48,728 bases of DNA from Phoronis australis (Eukaryota; Phoronida; Phoronidae), in NCBI GenBank assembly GCA_002633005.1, contig NMRA01000011.1:175451-224178 (forward strand). Direction: 5' to 3'. Of the stretch, positions 21,790 through 33,431 are shown piece by piece; within the stretch, counting starts at the first letter, position 1; each line of letters starts with the position of its first letter. The notes under the pieces were generated by a model. It was not told the DNA's origin. It worked only from the letters and a program-made list of their open reading frames with translations, and did no database searches. The translations under genes were made by a program, and so were the position numbers.

Positions 21790-22420
21790 AGCCATTTTGT
21801 CATAACCGGACGTACGATATTTAGGCCGTGCGATTTTTAGAGATTCTCAAATCGTTGAAAATACTTAAATGCCCGTAGTGGCCGATTGTTATTTCAAGGT
21901 ACGTTCTCTGCGGCTGGTCTGCATCCAGTCAACGGATCGAAAAACAGCACGTCACACGCGCCTTCTCCGTGTTTCTTTACCTTTTTGCTCGTAGACTGCC
22001 CTTAGGAGCTTGTGCAACCTAAATGTAAGGTGTGACCTAGGGTTAAAGAAGCTCATACGGAATGGTAGTCTAGAAAGATTAGTCGTAAGGGTATTTGTGA
22101 TTGAGGCTTAAAGCTACGGTCACAAAGCTTTGTATGCAAAAACCTTTCGTAGGAAACCTCCAGGTCCTACTAATTTCGGAGCTCACGGACAAAATTAGTA
22201 CGGCCACCGTTTCATTTGAAGGAGCAACTTTAGTCAGTCTTGAGAAAGGACGTGATTTTAGGTGGTTCGGTGGCTTTGCAATTCACACGTTCTTTGAGGG
22301 ATGATTTCGGTCGGTCGGGATCCTGTTACGACATACTTGCAGGCATTTTTCCGAGGTGGCTCGAAGGTATGGAAATTAAAAGTGACGCCAGGCTTTGAAC
22401 ATCTTTTAGCTGGGAGCTCC
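21790..22420. other. Unassigned non-coding stretch
   Basis: No feature recognised. The plus frame 22101-22304 has no motif. Confidence 0.4.
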
Positions 22421-22990
22421 TTTATTTATTTATTTATTTTTCTACAGTACTACTTAAAATGAGGGTGGCCTCCTCAGTGTCGGTGCTGCTTTCCAAAAGG
22501 GCCCTCAACAACAAAATAGAAAATAGTAATATAATACAATAAAGTAGCAAAAAAAATAATTGAATACATGTAACATGCAATATTTAGAACAGGTTAAGAA
22601 TCGAGATAATAAATAAATGACGAAGGATGATGAAAAGTTGATTAAAAGACATCAAAGTAACTAAAGAGATGATAGTAAATAGTGAGAGTATTTACAGTAA
22701 TGAGAGGTAAGGTGTAAGAATGGGTAAGTACATGTAAAGTACAGCCACTTTTTAATATTAATTTCTGTGCTAAGAGAGTTCCATATTGCAGCATGAATAA
22801 AAGATCTATTGCCGGGTCTCGGTTTTAATTCTTTTTAAAAGAAGCGTTAACAGCAACGAAAGAACGCGTAGAGTATATAACTTGCTTGCTACTGAAATTA
22901 TTTCGAACGTGAACCGTGAACTTTCGTGGTTGAAGCGAAACCCTCTGCTAGCATATCCAAGTCCCACACGACACATGGTAACGTAATTTA
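22421..22990 (-). mobile_element. 3' end of a non-LTR retrotransposon (LINE), decayed
   Basis: On the minus strand the segment ends in a (TAAA)n tail (22440-22421), as many LINEs of the CR1/L2/Jockey group do. Before it, codons at about 22835-22772 read LKPRPGNRSFIHAAIWNSLS, matching the conserved basic-aromatic ...SF...A..WNSLP motif at the extreme C-terminus of their reverse-transcriptase ORF. A stop lies just upstream in frame and the preceding sequence is frameshifted, so it is inactive. The 3' UTR carries a GAGGGCCC...GGAAAGCAG stretch. The 5' limit near 22990 is approximate. Confidence 0.65.
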
Positions 22991-25900
22991 AGTGTGCATG
23001 TAGCTAACTAGTAATGTCACCCGCTTTCATTTTAGTGAATGTCTGGTAGATAACGGCGAGAATTGGCGACTAGTAACAACACCATGAAAACACAACAAAT
23101 TGTATTGTTTTCTACCTCTGGTCAAACCTTATAACTTCAAAAAGTCTATCCCACCCAACAATAAGCCCAAAATAGGATGTATCAGCCGTAAAAATGATAC
23201 TGGTTGCCTTTAAAGTTAGCTTGATTGCCTGATTTTCTAAACGCTCTATGGAGTCTTGCTTTGCGACGTAACGTCTTTTTCTGTGGTCGTTAAACTATAG
23301 TTTATTATGAATTTAAGGGTTTTCTCTTGGAATGGAATGTTTTACTTCAACATCCCAAATAGTTTCTCGTTAAATTTGTGCACGGCAGCGTTGATGTGAT
23401 CACACTAAGTAAGATTGAAATTCAGTCTAGTTCTGAAAATTTTCTGGATATTATATGATGTGTACGCTGTAAAATTAATTAGCATCAAAGTTACAAAATG
23501 TTAAGACGATTTTGATGCAAAATGAGGAATAACACGACAGCAGAGCACAGTTATGTAAAGAGCTGTCTGCACATGCGCAGCATTGTGGATAAAATGCAAA
23601 ATCAAGATAGCGTTCGTTGAGTTATTTCGGGAAGTCGTTATTGTATGTTAGAAATAAATTAACAGTGAACGCACATGACATAAAACGACCTTTGTGCTAG
23701 CGGAGGAAAAGTTTATTATCCGACTCCGTTAATAAGGATGAGTGATGGTATTTCTAAAGAAGGGCCCGAGTAGGACCCGAAAGCTAGCGATCCAAAGCTC
23801 ACCAAACTCCGAACAGGTACAGTAATTTACAATCAGTCGATCTTTGCATTTTTCATAACTTTAGTTATTTTAAAAAACCTTTCTTTTGTTTTCACTTGCT
23901 TAGAACGTTGAACGAGTGTCATCAATCCAAAGACATGATCATGTAACCCTAAATGGAACCTCGTTGGATGTTATCACAAACCGGTTTGTACTTGGTTTTT
24001 TCCAAGTATTTTTCTAATTTCCTGAAAGGTAAATTTCTCTGTCATTCAAAAACACTTTATATTAAACTATTTTCAAAAAATAATTACTTTCTGAGAGCAC
24101 CTTATTTAGGAATAGATGTTCAATAAACAGTACGCATTTAATTTGATGAGTTAAAGTATTACTACCGAAAGGAGATAACTTTTAACATTAATGAGCTGAA
24201 TATCTTAATATCTCATTCAGTCACTATTCGCATGCACCCAGTTTGCAGTTTTCCCGCGATTTGTTGCTCTAAAACGGAAGGTTGCCCTCAATTGTTTTAA
24301 GACAAGCTACGTTCTGCAATTAGCAAGCATGAGGGAGAAAGAAAGTAAATGCGCAAACACTGGGAAACTAATAAAAGTGCCATACATGCAATATCCGATT
24401 TCCGTTTAATACAGGGTGTTTCAAAGTTATGGGACGCAATCCTATTAAGAATATCTCGACAAATACAGGGTGTATTAAAACGCTTCTAGCTGGAAGTATA
24501 ACCAAGACGTTGGAGAGTGAAAATCGACGACATCAGCGCGTGAACACTCATCTTTTCAAATTGTCATGGCTGTCTTTACGCTACCGAAAATATTTTATCT
24601 GATACATGTATGCTAGCAATTTCTCTGCGGAAGCTAACCTTGTGTTGTGTTGTTTGAGTTTTTCTACGTAGACTTTTATAAATGTTCCCGTGAAAAGTAA
24701 CCGAGTAGATTCAAGCTCAAGCGTGGGTAGCATGGGGGCTTTCAAACGCTTTCTGGGCTTCAAAACGTTAAATAATAGATTTCTAACATGATAAATAAAC
24801 AAAATGAGATCGATTTTACCGACCGTCTAACACTAAGTGGACTAGATAAAACGTCGGTTCTGTTGACCCTTTAATTAAAGGGGAGAGTTTGAACAAGTGA
24901 TACACTAATGCTCTAGGGGGTTCGAGTTGGCAGGTATTTCTGACTGGCTGTGACACCTTGCCCCAGATGAGATTGTTCACTACCTTCCATGAACATTTCA
25001 TTGTCAGGCAGCATATACTAGCTAACATAGGATGAAATCACACACTTAAACTGAAGTTCAGCATTTTAATGTACTATCCTATGTGCTCTCTCACCATCTG
25101 CGTTAAGTTTTCGACACGTGTTCCACGGGAAACTGCAGTAGGGCGCAAGTTCGTCGCATACATGTAGGTATCGGTAGATAGGCGTAATACTAACTATTCT
25201 TCATTTTGTTTTTCTTTCTTAAAAATAATGGTAAGCATTTATCGGTAACCAGCTGATGGGCGCCCAAGGTACGACATCCGTGCGACCTGTATTGATGTAT
25301 CCAACAAAGACGCGGCAAAGGAAAACAATGTTAGCGTCCCATAGGCGATAACCATGCGTACGCCCGTCGCAAAGATCTCGCAAGTTAAACAATAGCTTGC
25401 GAAATCCATACGACATCATTAGGCATGGGTTTAATCCTGTTCATTCGAATGATTTACACGTACTATTTCCAATAACTGAAAATTGAAAGTGCCAATCGGT
25501 TTCAGTTAAATATATAACTGTTGAAATCCAATATCCTTACTTTTGTTGACTAGTATAGATCAGAGTTGCACTTTCCTCAAGACTCACGTAATTAGCATCT
25601 GACTTCAATTTCTGTAACCTATAAGAATTCGTGCAGCCTGCACGAGTCTTTAATGTACACAGACAAAACTGGCGAACCTCTTCGAAGTCGTCGGTACATA
25701 TTCACGTAAAAAGCTCGAGCTACATGTAACAGCGATGTTTAACAAGAATTGACGGTAGTCACTACCGACGTGCTCACCAATTGTCATGTTATCCCTCCTT
25801 GGTGGTTTGGGCACAGCTGGTCAAAGAACAATAATGATGTCTTTCTGTGCGATGATAGACTGAAAGCTGATTCCAGATAATCACTTTATTAAACCATGCG

Positions 25901-26005
25901 TTCACTAGTCTACTTAAACAAAATGTCCGACTAACATTTTTTCTAATGTTCTTGTCAGTGTTGCGAAGCATTGGCTTGCGTTGAACCACTGAGTCACGCC
26001 CTTTC
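22991..26005. other. Unassigned A+T-rich stretch
   Basis: ACAGGGTGT occurs twice 60 bp apart (about 24413 and 24472), a word common at mariner-type and some retroelement ends, but no pair of termini could be built. Short frames only. TACATGTA near 24602, 25161 and 25723. Confidence 0.4.
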
Positions 26006-26012
26006 AGCAACT

Positions 26013-26270
26013 CTTAAGTCGTGTTCACACTACGAGTTTACCTAGCAACTTGCGTTAGAGTATCTTGTCCTCGTTCATCGTAGGGTTCGCACTTCATACA
26101 CTAACCATGCCACAGATATATCGCAAAATTATTAGACATCCCTATGGGTGTCATGAGAGCAAGGGCCAAGATACCCTACTTCGATGAAGTTGGGTAAGTT
26201 GTCACAAGTGTGTCAAGTTGCCCCAACTTCAAGTAGCGTCCACGCTACTTCTAACCTTAGTGAGAACTCG
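26013..26270. other. Possible small transposon remnant
   Basis: Begins GTGTTCACACTACGAGTTT and contains several CAAGTTG/CAACTTG words plus the perfect dyad AGTAGCGTCCACGCTACT (26234-26251). This resembles hAT-type MITE ends in style, but convincing TIRs and target duplications are not seen. Confidence 0.25.
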
Positions 26271-28840
26271 TTTCAAGGGTTTGTTTATTCTAGGTTAAGG
26301 TAGGTGTATACACTGATCAAATCTCCAGGTTCCTAACTAAAATGAATAAAAAGGGAGTTTTAACTAGTTAGACATGACTCTGAAAGCGGCAAAAATCGAA
26401 AAAAAACGTTTTTTTGTAGTTCGTTTTTTTAAAAAATCGTATTTTTTAATTTTCAACAAATCCAATTTTACCTCGAATTTTTTTTCAAAATGCACAGGGA
26501 TCATCATCAACTATTTCCTTACGCAATTTTCTACTTATCCATACCAAATATATGTACAAAATTATTATGATCTTGATTTTGTGACATTTTTTGCGTGTGA
26601 GTTGGGGCAAGCACGCCACTTTTTGTCATTTGGTCACTTTCCGTCTAATAACTAAAAAGTCTGGGCCATTAATCAAAAAACCCTGGCACGCGATTTTACT
26701 TCAGTCCAAGAGGATTTCAAATTTGCAACTTTCGTTAAAATTGACCCACATGTTGTGGAAAAATAGGCCCGAGAATCGTGTCACTATCCTGAAATCACGA
26801 GCCGAGAAAAACGGCTTTGAAGTTAAGCGGTCACTCGATTGCCTCTTGAGATCAAATTTCGTTCAGAATGCGTGGTCATTATGTTCCAATTTTTGTTGAA
26901 GTACTAGAAATAAAGCTGATATTTACTTCATATTTAGAAAATGTGACATACCTGTTTGTTTACAGGGTAATTTTAATCCTTTTTTCGAACTTGTGATGCA
27001 CGACAGACGACCAAAACAAATATGACTGTCACGTGGGCGGAGCTTAGCGTTGATCTATTGTCTGCTGTACAGGTGTGCCGACCAACATGTGTTGATTGTT
27101 TATACGATTCATCTGAACTCTCCACTCAGTTTGTAAAAGACACTCTAACTATATTACACAGACCTATTTGTTAGTATTCCAATATTATCATCAACCAATA
27201 TATTTGCTAGATCAAATCGCCGCGTTACTGCCTACATAACAATATTGGCGACGAGGATAAAGAACTACTTTCATAGTAATGGTTCAACATTTTTACGTGG
27301 CTGTACCGAATGGACTTTGGGATAAGAAAATATCACTTTCTGCGCAAGTAGCGCCGCTTGGGTGAGATTCTCAAGTTACTAAAGTTTCTTATATCGCTTT
27401 CCTCTAAAATCGTATAATATCATGAGTTTTAATTCAGGGTTACTTTTGAATCTATGCACTACAAAAATTTTTGTTATGTTGAACACTGGGTCATTTCTCT
27501 AATTCTTTGGGTTACGGCCAGTGGCAAGTTAAAAATCCTCTGGGTTTGAAAGCCTTGTTTCTCCACGGCACGTTCCCAGCACAGAAGCACGGTTTATCTG
27601 CGAAGACTCTACTCTGACGGCATGTAGTTGTCCATGTGTCGCGCGCGCGGCTTGTCTTCACAGCGCGTGCATGCACTCTCACCGAATCGTGCAACACCAC
27701 CCACGTTGACACTCAACGTTCTCTCGCAAGACAACTGACCTCATATTACCGACTTCTCTTATACATGCACAATTTCTGCACGGACTCCTCAAGCTGAGTG
27801 CAGTGATGGCTTCGGTAGGGCTTGGCGTACTCAACTTAATTCTTTTGCAGATAGACAAACAGGCTCAGGCTCGGAACAGGAGCTAGTTCACCATTTCACT
27901 ACTAACTTCCACATGGTCAAAAATAGAATTGTTTTATTCTTGGTCTTGCTACAACACCAATATCAGCTGGTACATCACTCTCGATTGCCCGGTTACGTAA
28001 TGCTTGTTGACAGGGTTAGATTAGAGCTAGTGTGCTTGTATATAAGCTCCGCCCCAGTTGTCAATCACTGAGCTGGTGAGCACTCAAGCCGTATTACTTA
28101 CTGAGGCTTGGTCAAATACAGCTAAAAAAACAACTTTGGATTTTCAGAATGGTTTTATTTTTCTTCAGTATACTGTGCATCAAGAATCAAAGATTAGGAT
28201 GATATGAAAATGTAAAAAACAGTCAAAATTAATTTTTTTTGTGTATCCACCTACCTTAACTCGTAGTGAGTACGGCACTTTACACCCGTTGACTGATTCA
28301 ATAGCTTGCTCACTATTGACTAATGCTGTAACTGCTGATTGTGTAACTGCTGACCACGTAATCCTTGTAGTGTCTTGGAGCATTTCGTCATATCAAGTAC
28401 ATTCAAGAACATCCTAGAATCTTCCCAATATGTTAGGCCCTTGAACCATGGTTCTGCACGTATATCAGGCACAAATATGCTAGAAACTACTAGAGTGTTC
28501 TGCAGTGTTCGTGGCAGGTAATTAATCATTGGCCAGGCACACATGGAACTGGGACGTTTCAATCAAGTGCTAAATGTTACTAGTAACAACCATGAAAAAC
28601 TTCAAGAACTACAATCAGTACCAATATTCTGCTCAACATTGTCTTCCAAAAACCTCTTTTAGGTGGCGATGTACTAACATCTTTTCTGAAATTTATTGGC
28701 CAAAATACACCAACCTCTTTTTTCATTGGCATGATATTTCGGTAGGTCATTTCTCCGACCATCTTCTGGTGTTACAACCTTCTGAGGAGAACGAGCATGG
28801 GTATTTGCTGGTCAGTGATGAGAGCTTTTTCGTTTTTCTT
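26271..28840. other. Unassigned stretch; low-complexity A/T and a CpG-richer spot
   Basis: 26398-26480 is homopolymer-rich T/A, and its frames are compositional artefacts. 27600-27700 is richer in CpG (GCGCGCGCGG). The minus frame 28320-28562 has protein-like composition and overlaps, in another phase, a frame that reaches an AAG|GTAGGT donor-like site at about 28246, but I recognise no family. Confidence 0.3.
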
Positions 28841-28918
28841 GGCGGAAGCTGTGCTTGAACTAAGGACTTTTAGATTTTCAATCCAGTATTGTAACCACAA
28901 CACTACACAATTATCCAT
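28841..28918 (-). repeat. Weak tRNA-like sequence
   Basis: The minus strand shows GTGTAGTGTTGTGGTTA (A-box-like) and a poor B box (AGTTCAAGCAC, about 7 of 11 consensus positions) at tRNA-like spacing. Likely a decayed SINE head or tRNA pseudogene. Confidence 0.3.
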
Positions 28919-28929
28919 CAACTTTCAGG

Positions 28930-29690
28930 GAAGTTTGCTATACATGTACTTCTATCCCTTAGTAGTGGTAGCCACATGTCACTTGTCTGCTTGTTCAAGC
29001 CTAGTTCAAGCCCAGTTGCCGCCAAGATGAGGAAAAACTTGCATGTCATTGACCATCACGAGTGTACCATATACCCGTGCTTGTTCTATGAACGCTGTTA
29101 CAACTGATTATGGTCGGACAATGACCGACCCAAAAGTCATGCCAATGAAAATAGGTTAGAGGTTGGTGTAAATGGACCAATAAATTTTAGACATGATATT
29201 GTAATATTTATTTTAAAACAGGTAATTGAAATCTTACGTAATTTGCTGGGTCATTATCTCGCCAGACCAACGGCGGGTTTGTTCATAAAATATTTTATCA
29301 GTCAGCGAAATGCCAATATCCATTACATAATGACAACACGTTTTCTGTTTTGTTAAGGGTAATGACGACCGAGAAAAAGGTCCAATGAGAACAGTTTTCG
29401 AATTCTGTCATGCCTTTCTCGCTATTTTAAGTGGCAAAATAGTCGTGTACCAAATTTCCTGCAGTGTTTCCTAAGAAGAAGTACAAAAATAGACATTATC
29501 TTTGTTGGTGGGTCTTTATTTTCTCTGGACATACCCCGATATTATTACAATTGCATTACTCGCCCACACAATTCTGAGTGGCACACAAAGCAACATTCCT
29601 TTATTTATAATACTCGTTTCTCACTTGTTGCTTTATTGATGTTACTATTACCTCTTGTTTAAAAAAAAACATTGCAGGTGTCCCTCTTAT
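28930..29690. other. Unassigned non-coding stretch
   Basis: No gene or repeat recognised. Confidence 0.4.
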
Positions 29691-29729
29691 GTAAAAACAG
29701 TTATTAGGCTCTTCCAGAGAGAGGTTGCT

Positions 29730-30610
29730 GATGTCCGTAGCCTAGGTGGCCATATTCATCTGCTACGGATGTTTAGCATTTGAGCCACAGATAGCGTCCA
29801 CAACCACCATGACTGGTTCCTCTTATTTGGTCATATCACTTAATTTTCTGTGACGGGACGTTAGTAATTGCACGCTTATTGTTTTTCTTATTGAGTAATA
29901 ATTGTTCAGTTATTCCTACGCTAATTTCTTTGTTGCGTCTCAGTGCGCCTTTGTTACATGTACGTGGTCATGCGGGCGCGACTCTATGTGTCAGGCACTT
30001 CGCTAGCGACAGGCTTCGGAGAAGGCTGTGTCCTTCCTTTGCCTATATGGATTTGAGAGTTATAATGTGTAACTGATCTGAAATATATGCGTGACGAGGT
30101 GAAATACACATTTTTGGTGTTCTCTGGAGACTTGCTCTGTTACATTTCCAACCAGAAAGATCAGTACTTCCCCAGAGCAAGTTTGAGCATCTCACTTTCA
30201 TTTCCGGCTAAGCACGGTAGGAGCCACCGATTCCCCGGAACAAATGTCCACAGCAGAAATTGCTTCCACACACTGTGTGTAGAATCCCTAAAATTGGAGT
30301 AAAAGACGACAAACGTCAAGACAAATGCTCGTATCTGAGAGGCCACATTCCTCTGCCCTTTGTGTTTGATATTTCGTCCAAGTTGCTGTCCACCGATAGC
30401 GCCTACAACCACCACTGTTTCATTTGTCTGGTCATCTACTCAGAAGGATCAGTGATTGCCCGTAGCACGTCTGGTCATCTCACTTTCAGCTCTGTCCTGA
30501 TACCATAGAGTCCAGTGATTCTCCAGAAAAAATGTCCACATCAGAAGTTGCTTCCACACACTGTGTAAGCAATCCCTATAATGAAGGTAAAAGGCGACCA
30601 ACGCCCGTAG
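29730..30610. repeat. Degenerate tandem repeat, period ~290-300 bp
   Basis: TTGCTTCCACACACTGTGT recurs at offset 288 (30260 and 30548) inside about 150 bp of homology. A second landmark, GATAGCGNCNACAACCACCA, recurs at 29790 and 30395, offset about 605, or two periods. Similarity is partly visible at the amino-acid level on both strands. It could be an old tandem duplication of an exon-containing segment, or a satellite-like repeat. Confidence 0.55.
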
Positions 30611-30708
30611 CCGAGAAAGCCACAGATTCATCCACGAAAACACCAGAACTGTCATTTTTTAGGTTTCCTAATGATCCCAAAAGGCAAAGATTATTTGTTA
30701 TTCACTAA
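30466..30708 (+). pseudogene. Possible THAP-domain exon fragment
   Basis: This 80-codon open frame lies between in-frame stops and lacks an ATG near its start. It has a Ser/Thr/Glu-rich first part (DSPEKMSTSEVASTHCV) and ends FFRFPNDPKRQRLFVIH. The latter matches the conserved THAP zinc-finger segment F-[HR]-R-F-P-x-D-P-x-R-x-x-W, with the Trp position replaced by Phe. THAP domains are DNA-binding C2CH fingers of animal transcription factors and P-element-type transposases. The C2 pair expected upstream is incomplete: a Cys in HCV is followed by Pro where the second Cys should be. The C-terminal C-x2-H is not reached before the stop. The parallel unit 288 bp upstream carries stops. Best read as a fossil; a chance match is possible. 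Confidence 0.4.
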
Positions 30709-30714
30709 TAGGAT

Positions 30715-31030
30715 AAATTGTCTTTCATTTTGTGTGTCAAAATGTCAACATGCAACTCGCAGAGATAATTTAAAAAACATACCCATGGCCATGGGTCAAT
30801 GACACCGGTGACGGGCGCAGTCACAGCAACAGGGCCTAAAATCTGTGAGCCAAATTAGAGAATCTGTGGATTTCGGTGAAAAAATCAACATACTTTTAAG
30901 GTGCTCATTGGCCAAGTTATGTAACCACAGTGTATCAATGAAATTTCGATTCCCCAAAGATGCATAGCGCGGCCATACAAATTATCCCTGGATAGACACT
31001 TGTAATGAAAAGTTGGAGAATGCCAAGGAT
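30715..31030. other. Unassigned, contains a 16-bp perfect palindrome
   Basis: ACCCATGGCCATGGGT at 30781-30796 is fully self-complementary. Nothing else recognised. Confidence 0.5.
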
Positions 31031-31031
31031 G

Positions 31032-31139
31032 CCCTGACATAACCACAGGGTCATGGCCACCGGTCATTACAAAATACCCAGGATAACCTGACATAACCAC
31101 GGGGTCACGGCCACCGGTCAGTGCAAAAAATCCTTAGGG
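31032..31139. repeat. 54-bp tandem duplication
   Basis: CCTGACATAACCAC-GGGTCA-GGCCACCGGTCA recurs after 54 bp (31032 and 31086). Because 54 is a multiple of three, the minus frame reads an 18-residue repeat (VMSGYPGYFVMTGGHDPV type), but there is no other sign of coding. Confidence 0.7.
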
Positions 31140-31836
31140 ACACGCTCAAAACGAGGGGCAAATCTTATCACCACCTGAGCACATGCTGTCAGTGGTCAGG
31201 GGATCGATCTAGCAACCGACATTTGTGACGATGGGAGGTGGCTCAACACCCATGTGGTACACCCCTGGATTTTAACCTTTTTGCCTTCCCCAATGCACCC
31301 CCTGGGAGGGGGTCAACACCCAGTTGGCGCCCACCTAGTTCACTTGTTTTGCACTCCTCCCATGTACCCCTACTGCTGGCAACTGGAGGCAACTGCCTCA
31401 TGCACTCTAAAGAGAAATCACTAAAATAATGTAATCCATGGAGGTTTCAAACATAGATAAGAACGGTAATTTGTCTCATAAAAACTCAAACATGAACCGA
31501 AACCACGGCTTTTGAAGGAAGCTTCAAGAGAATGAAAGCAGAAATCTTACTGTCCATAACACTTTATTATTGATTAAAACACACACCTTCATTCTCATTT
31601 GATTATTAGCGAATGTCCGTATACGTATTTTACTCATTTTCAATCACACAGTAATTTTATTGCACGACGAGTGTCTTTAAATTATGAATTTATCAGTGTT
31701 TTTATGGTTTGGACTCCCACCGCTAAGTTAGTTTGGCTTATTTGCCGCCTGGGGCACTAGTCTTTAGACCGATAATCCTTCCGGCAAATGACGACATGGC
31801 GGAGTGGGACCTCCAATTGTACCCCACTCCTTGATT
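31140..31836. other. Unassigned non-coding stretch
   Basis: C-rich patches at 31240-31380 with repeated TCAACACCCA. No feature recognised otherwise. Confidence 0.4.
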
Positions 31837-32305
31837 CTAGCAGAATGGTGAATGTTGACCAAGGTGGCATTGAACAGTTAGGCAGCGGCCGCGGCCAATT
31901 TGCAATTCCAAAATATTATAGTCTAGGGGTAGGACAGGCTTGGGGGCATTTTTAGTTAGGTACTGCATGAAAGCCAAATGAATGTGGTTTGTCTGTATTT
32001 GTGAACTCGTTGAGAATGAAAAAAAGACAACTTGCTCGGATGTAGATGCATTCTTCTTCAAGATGGCGGCCACCTGTTGCAATTGTGCATTGTTGGGTAG
32101 CGACTGAGAAATTGGCCGCGATTTCAGGTAGCTCTCAAACAAGCCAGATTTGGAAAAAAATAGTTGGTTAACAGTACTTTTGGACCACATTTTTGGAATC
32201 GGTAGGAAATTTGCTTACGGAATCTAATGTTGGCTTTAGTCCACCATTGGCAGGGAAGTGTTGGTGTTTTGGGGTGAAAAGTGCCGATTTTGCGTTTTTC
32301 GCCAT
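31837..32305 (-). pseudogene. Frameshifted coding-like stretch, family unknown
   Basis: An ATG at 32305 (context AAAAATATGGCG) opens 45 codons of protein-like composition, stopping at 32168. An overlapping frame in another phase (ATG at 32190) continues for 117 codons to a TAG at 31837. Both halves have even amino-acid use with few rare residues, and join at an overlap of about 22 nt, as expected of one ORF broken by a frameshift. I recognise no domain. The 3' end coincides with the inverted repeat at 31839-31862, so it may belong to a transposable element. A canonical YY1 word AAGATGGCGGC (32060-32070, plus) falls inside it. Confidence 0.3.
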
Positions 32306-32997
32306 ATTTTTCCTAGTCAAGTTTGGTTTTCAGTAGGAGTGAAAGGGTCAAAAATACCAGAGCGAATAAAGTTTCAGTGCTCATCTGTAGGGCTTGTGAT
32401 GTGAAATGACTCAAAACTTTTCTTTCTTTGCACGCGATTTTTGACAGCTAGATTGGAGAAAGGGTGATGAGTCCACTGACGTGTGTTCTGATAGGCAATA
32501 CTCTGTGAGAACTGTTCTGTGCCCCCCAAGACCCTTTTGTACCACTGACGTGACTTGAATGCTAGTGCCCCTATAGTTGGTCAACGAACGGAGTCCATGT
32601 ACCAGTGAGGGGAAAGCCTAGTGGGAATTGAGCCTGACAGGCGAACCTATTTGTATTGTAGGACGTTGAGTCATTGTTTTTGTAGAAACGTAATGTCTGA
32701 CAAAAGAATGATATTAACTTCATGTAGATCATTGTAAATGTCATATTAATGGTTATCCGTCACTAGTTAGGAGTTCACTATGTAACATATCAGAAATTAA
32801 ATACATTCTTAGTTCTGAACTTTTGAGGATTGACGAAAGTCACAATAAAGATCTTCAGTTGTTACTTCACGTCCATTAATAGGGTAAATCAGTGGTTAAC
32901 TCGGTTCGCGTATTCTCATTATCTCCACCGGGGGGCGCTAGCATGCGTGTGACGTCAGATGTACAAAAGGGTCTTGGTCAACATTCACCATTCTGCT
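31839..32997. repeat. Nested inverted repeats bounding a 1.16-kb segment
   Basis: A perfect 24-bp pair (31839-31862 and 32974-32997; AGCAGAATGGTGAATGTTGA...) forms the outer ends. An inner pair of about 47 bp with roughly eight mismatches (32526-32572 and 32931-32977; CCAAGACCCTTTTGTAC...) overlaps the right outer arm. The arms' arrangement suggests two inverted, partly deleted copies of one element. Sizes and perfection exclude chance. Confidence 0.7.
32925..32957 (+). promoter_or_regulatory. CTCF-like site next to a perfect CRE
   Basis: CCACCGGGGGGCGC (32925-32938) matches the CTCF core CCASYAGRKGGCRC at 13 of 14 positions. TGACGTCA (32950-32957) is the full CREB/ATF palindrome. Both lie at the right end of the inverted-repeat segment. 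Motif evidence only. Confidence 0.35.
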
Positions 32998-32999
32998 TG

Positions 33000-33430
33000 A
33001 TTTTACCGCTTGAGCGCAATGAAAGCTCATGAAACCAGAAACGTAGACAATCATCAAACTACACAAACACGCCCAACGAATTCATTGAACACGGTTAATG
33101 GCAGATTTTGTTTTTGCTCCCTAGTTTGCATCTAATAGTACCCGGTGGCTTTGTTTTGCAATCAAAATTTTGAAGGAAATAATTTGGAATGTGTTATCTT
33201 CGCAGTTGTTCCAAGGCATTCCTGATTCATGATAGAATAAACCTGTGTTCAATTCAGAAGGCCGCCAAATTTGCGCAGTAACAAATTATAGGAATTTGCA
33301 GTAGAATATAGACATTCCAAAAATACACAACACACAATGCTATTTTGAATGTCTTGAGCCTTTCCCCTGAGGTCGTATGCAATTTATTCCATTCAACTGT
33401 CCGCGTTAATAAAGACACTCAGCAGGTGCA
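33000..33430. other. Unassigned non-coding stretch
   Basis: No feature recognised. Confidence 0.4.
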
Positions 33431-33431
33431 A

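Noticed and set aside
25970-26000. tRNA A-box-like string (minus) near 25990
   Set aside because: No B box at the expected distance.
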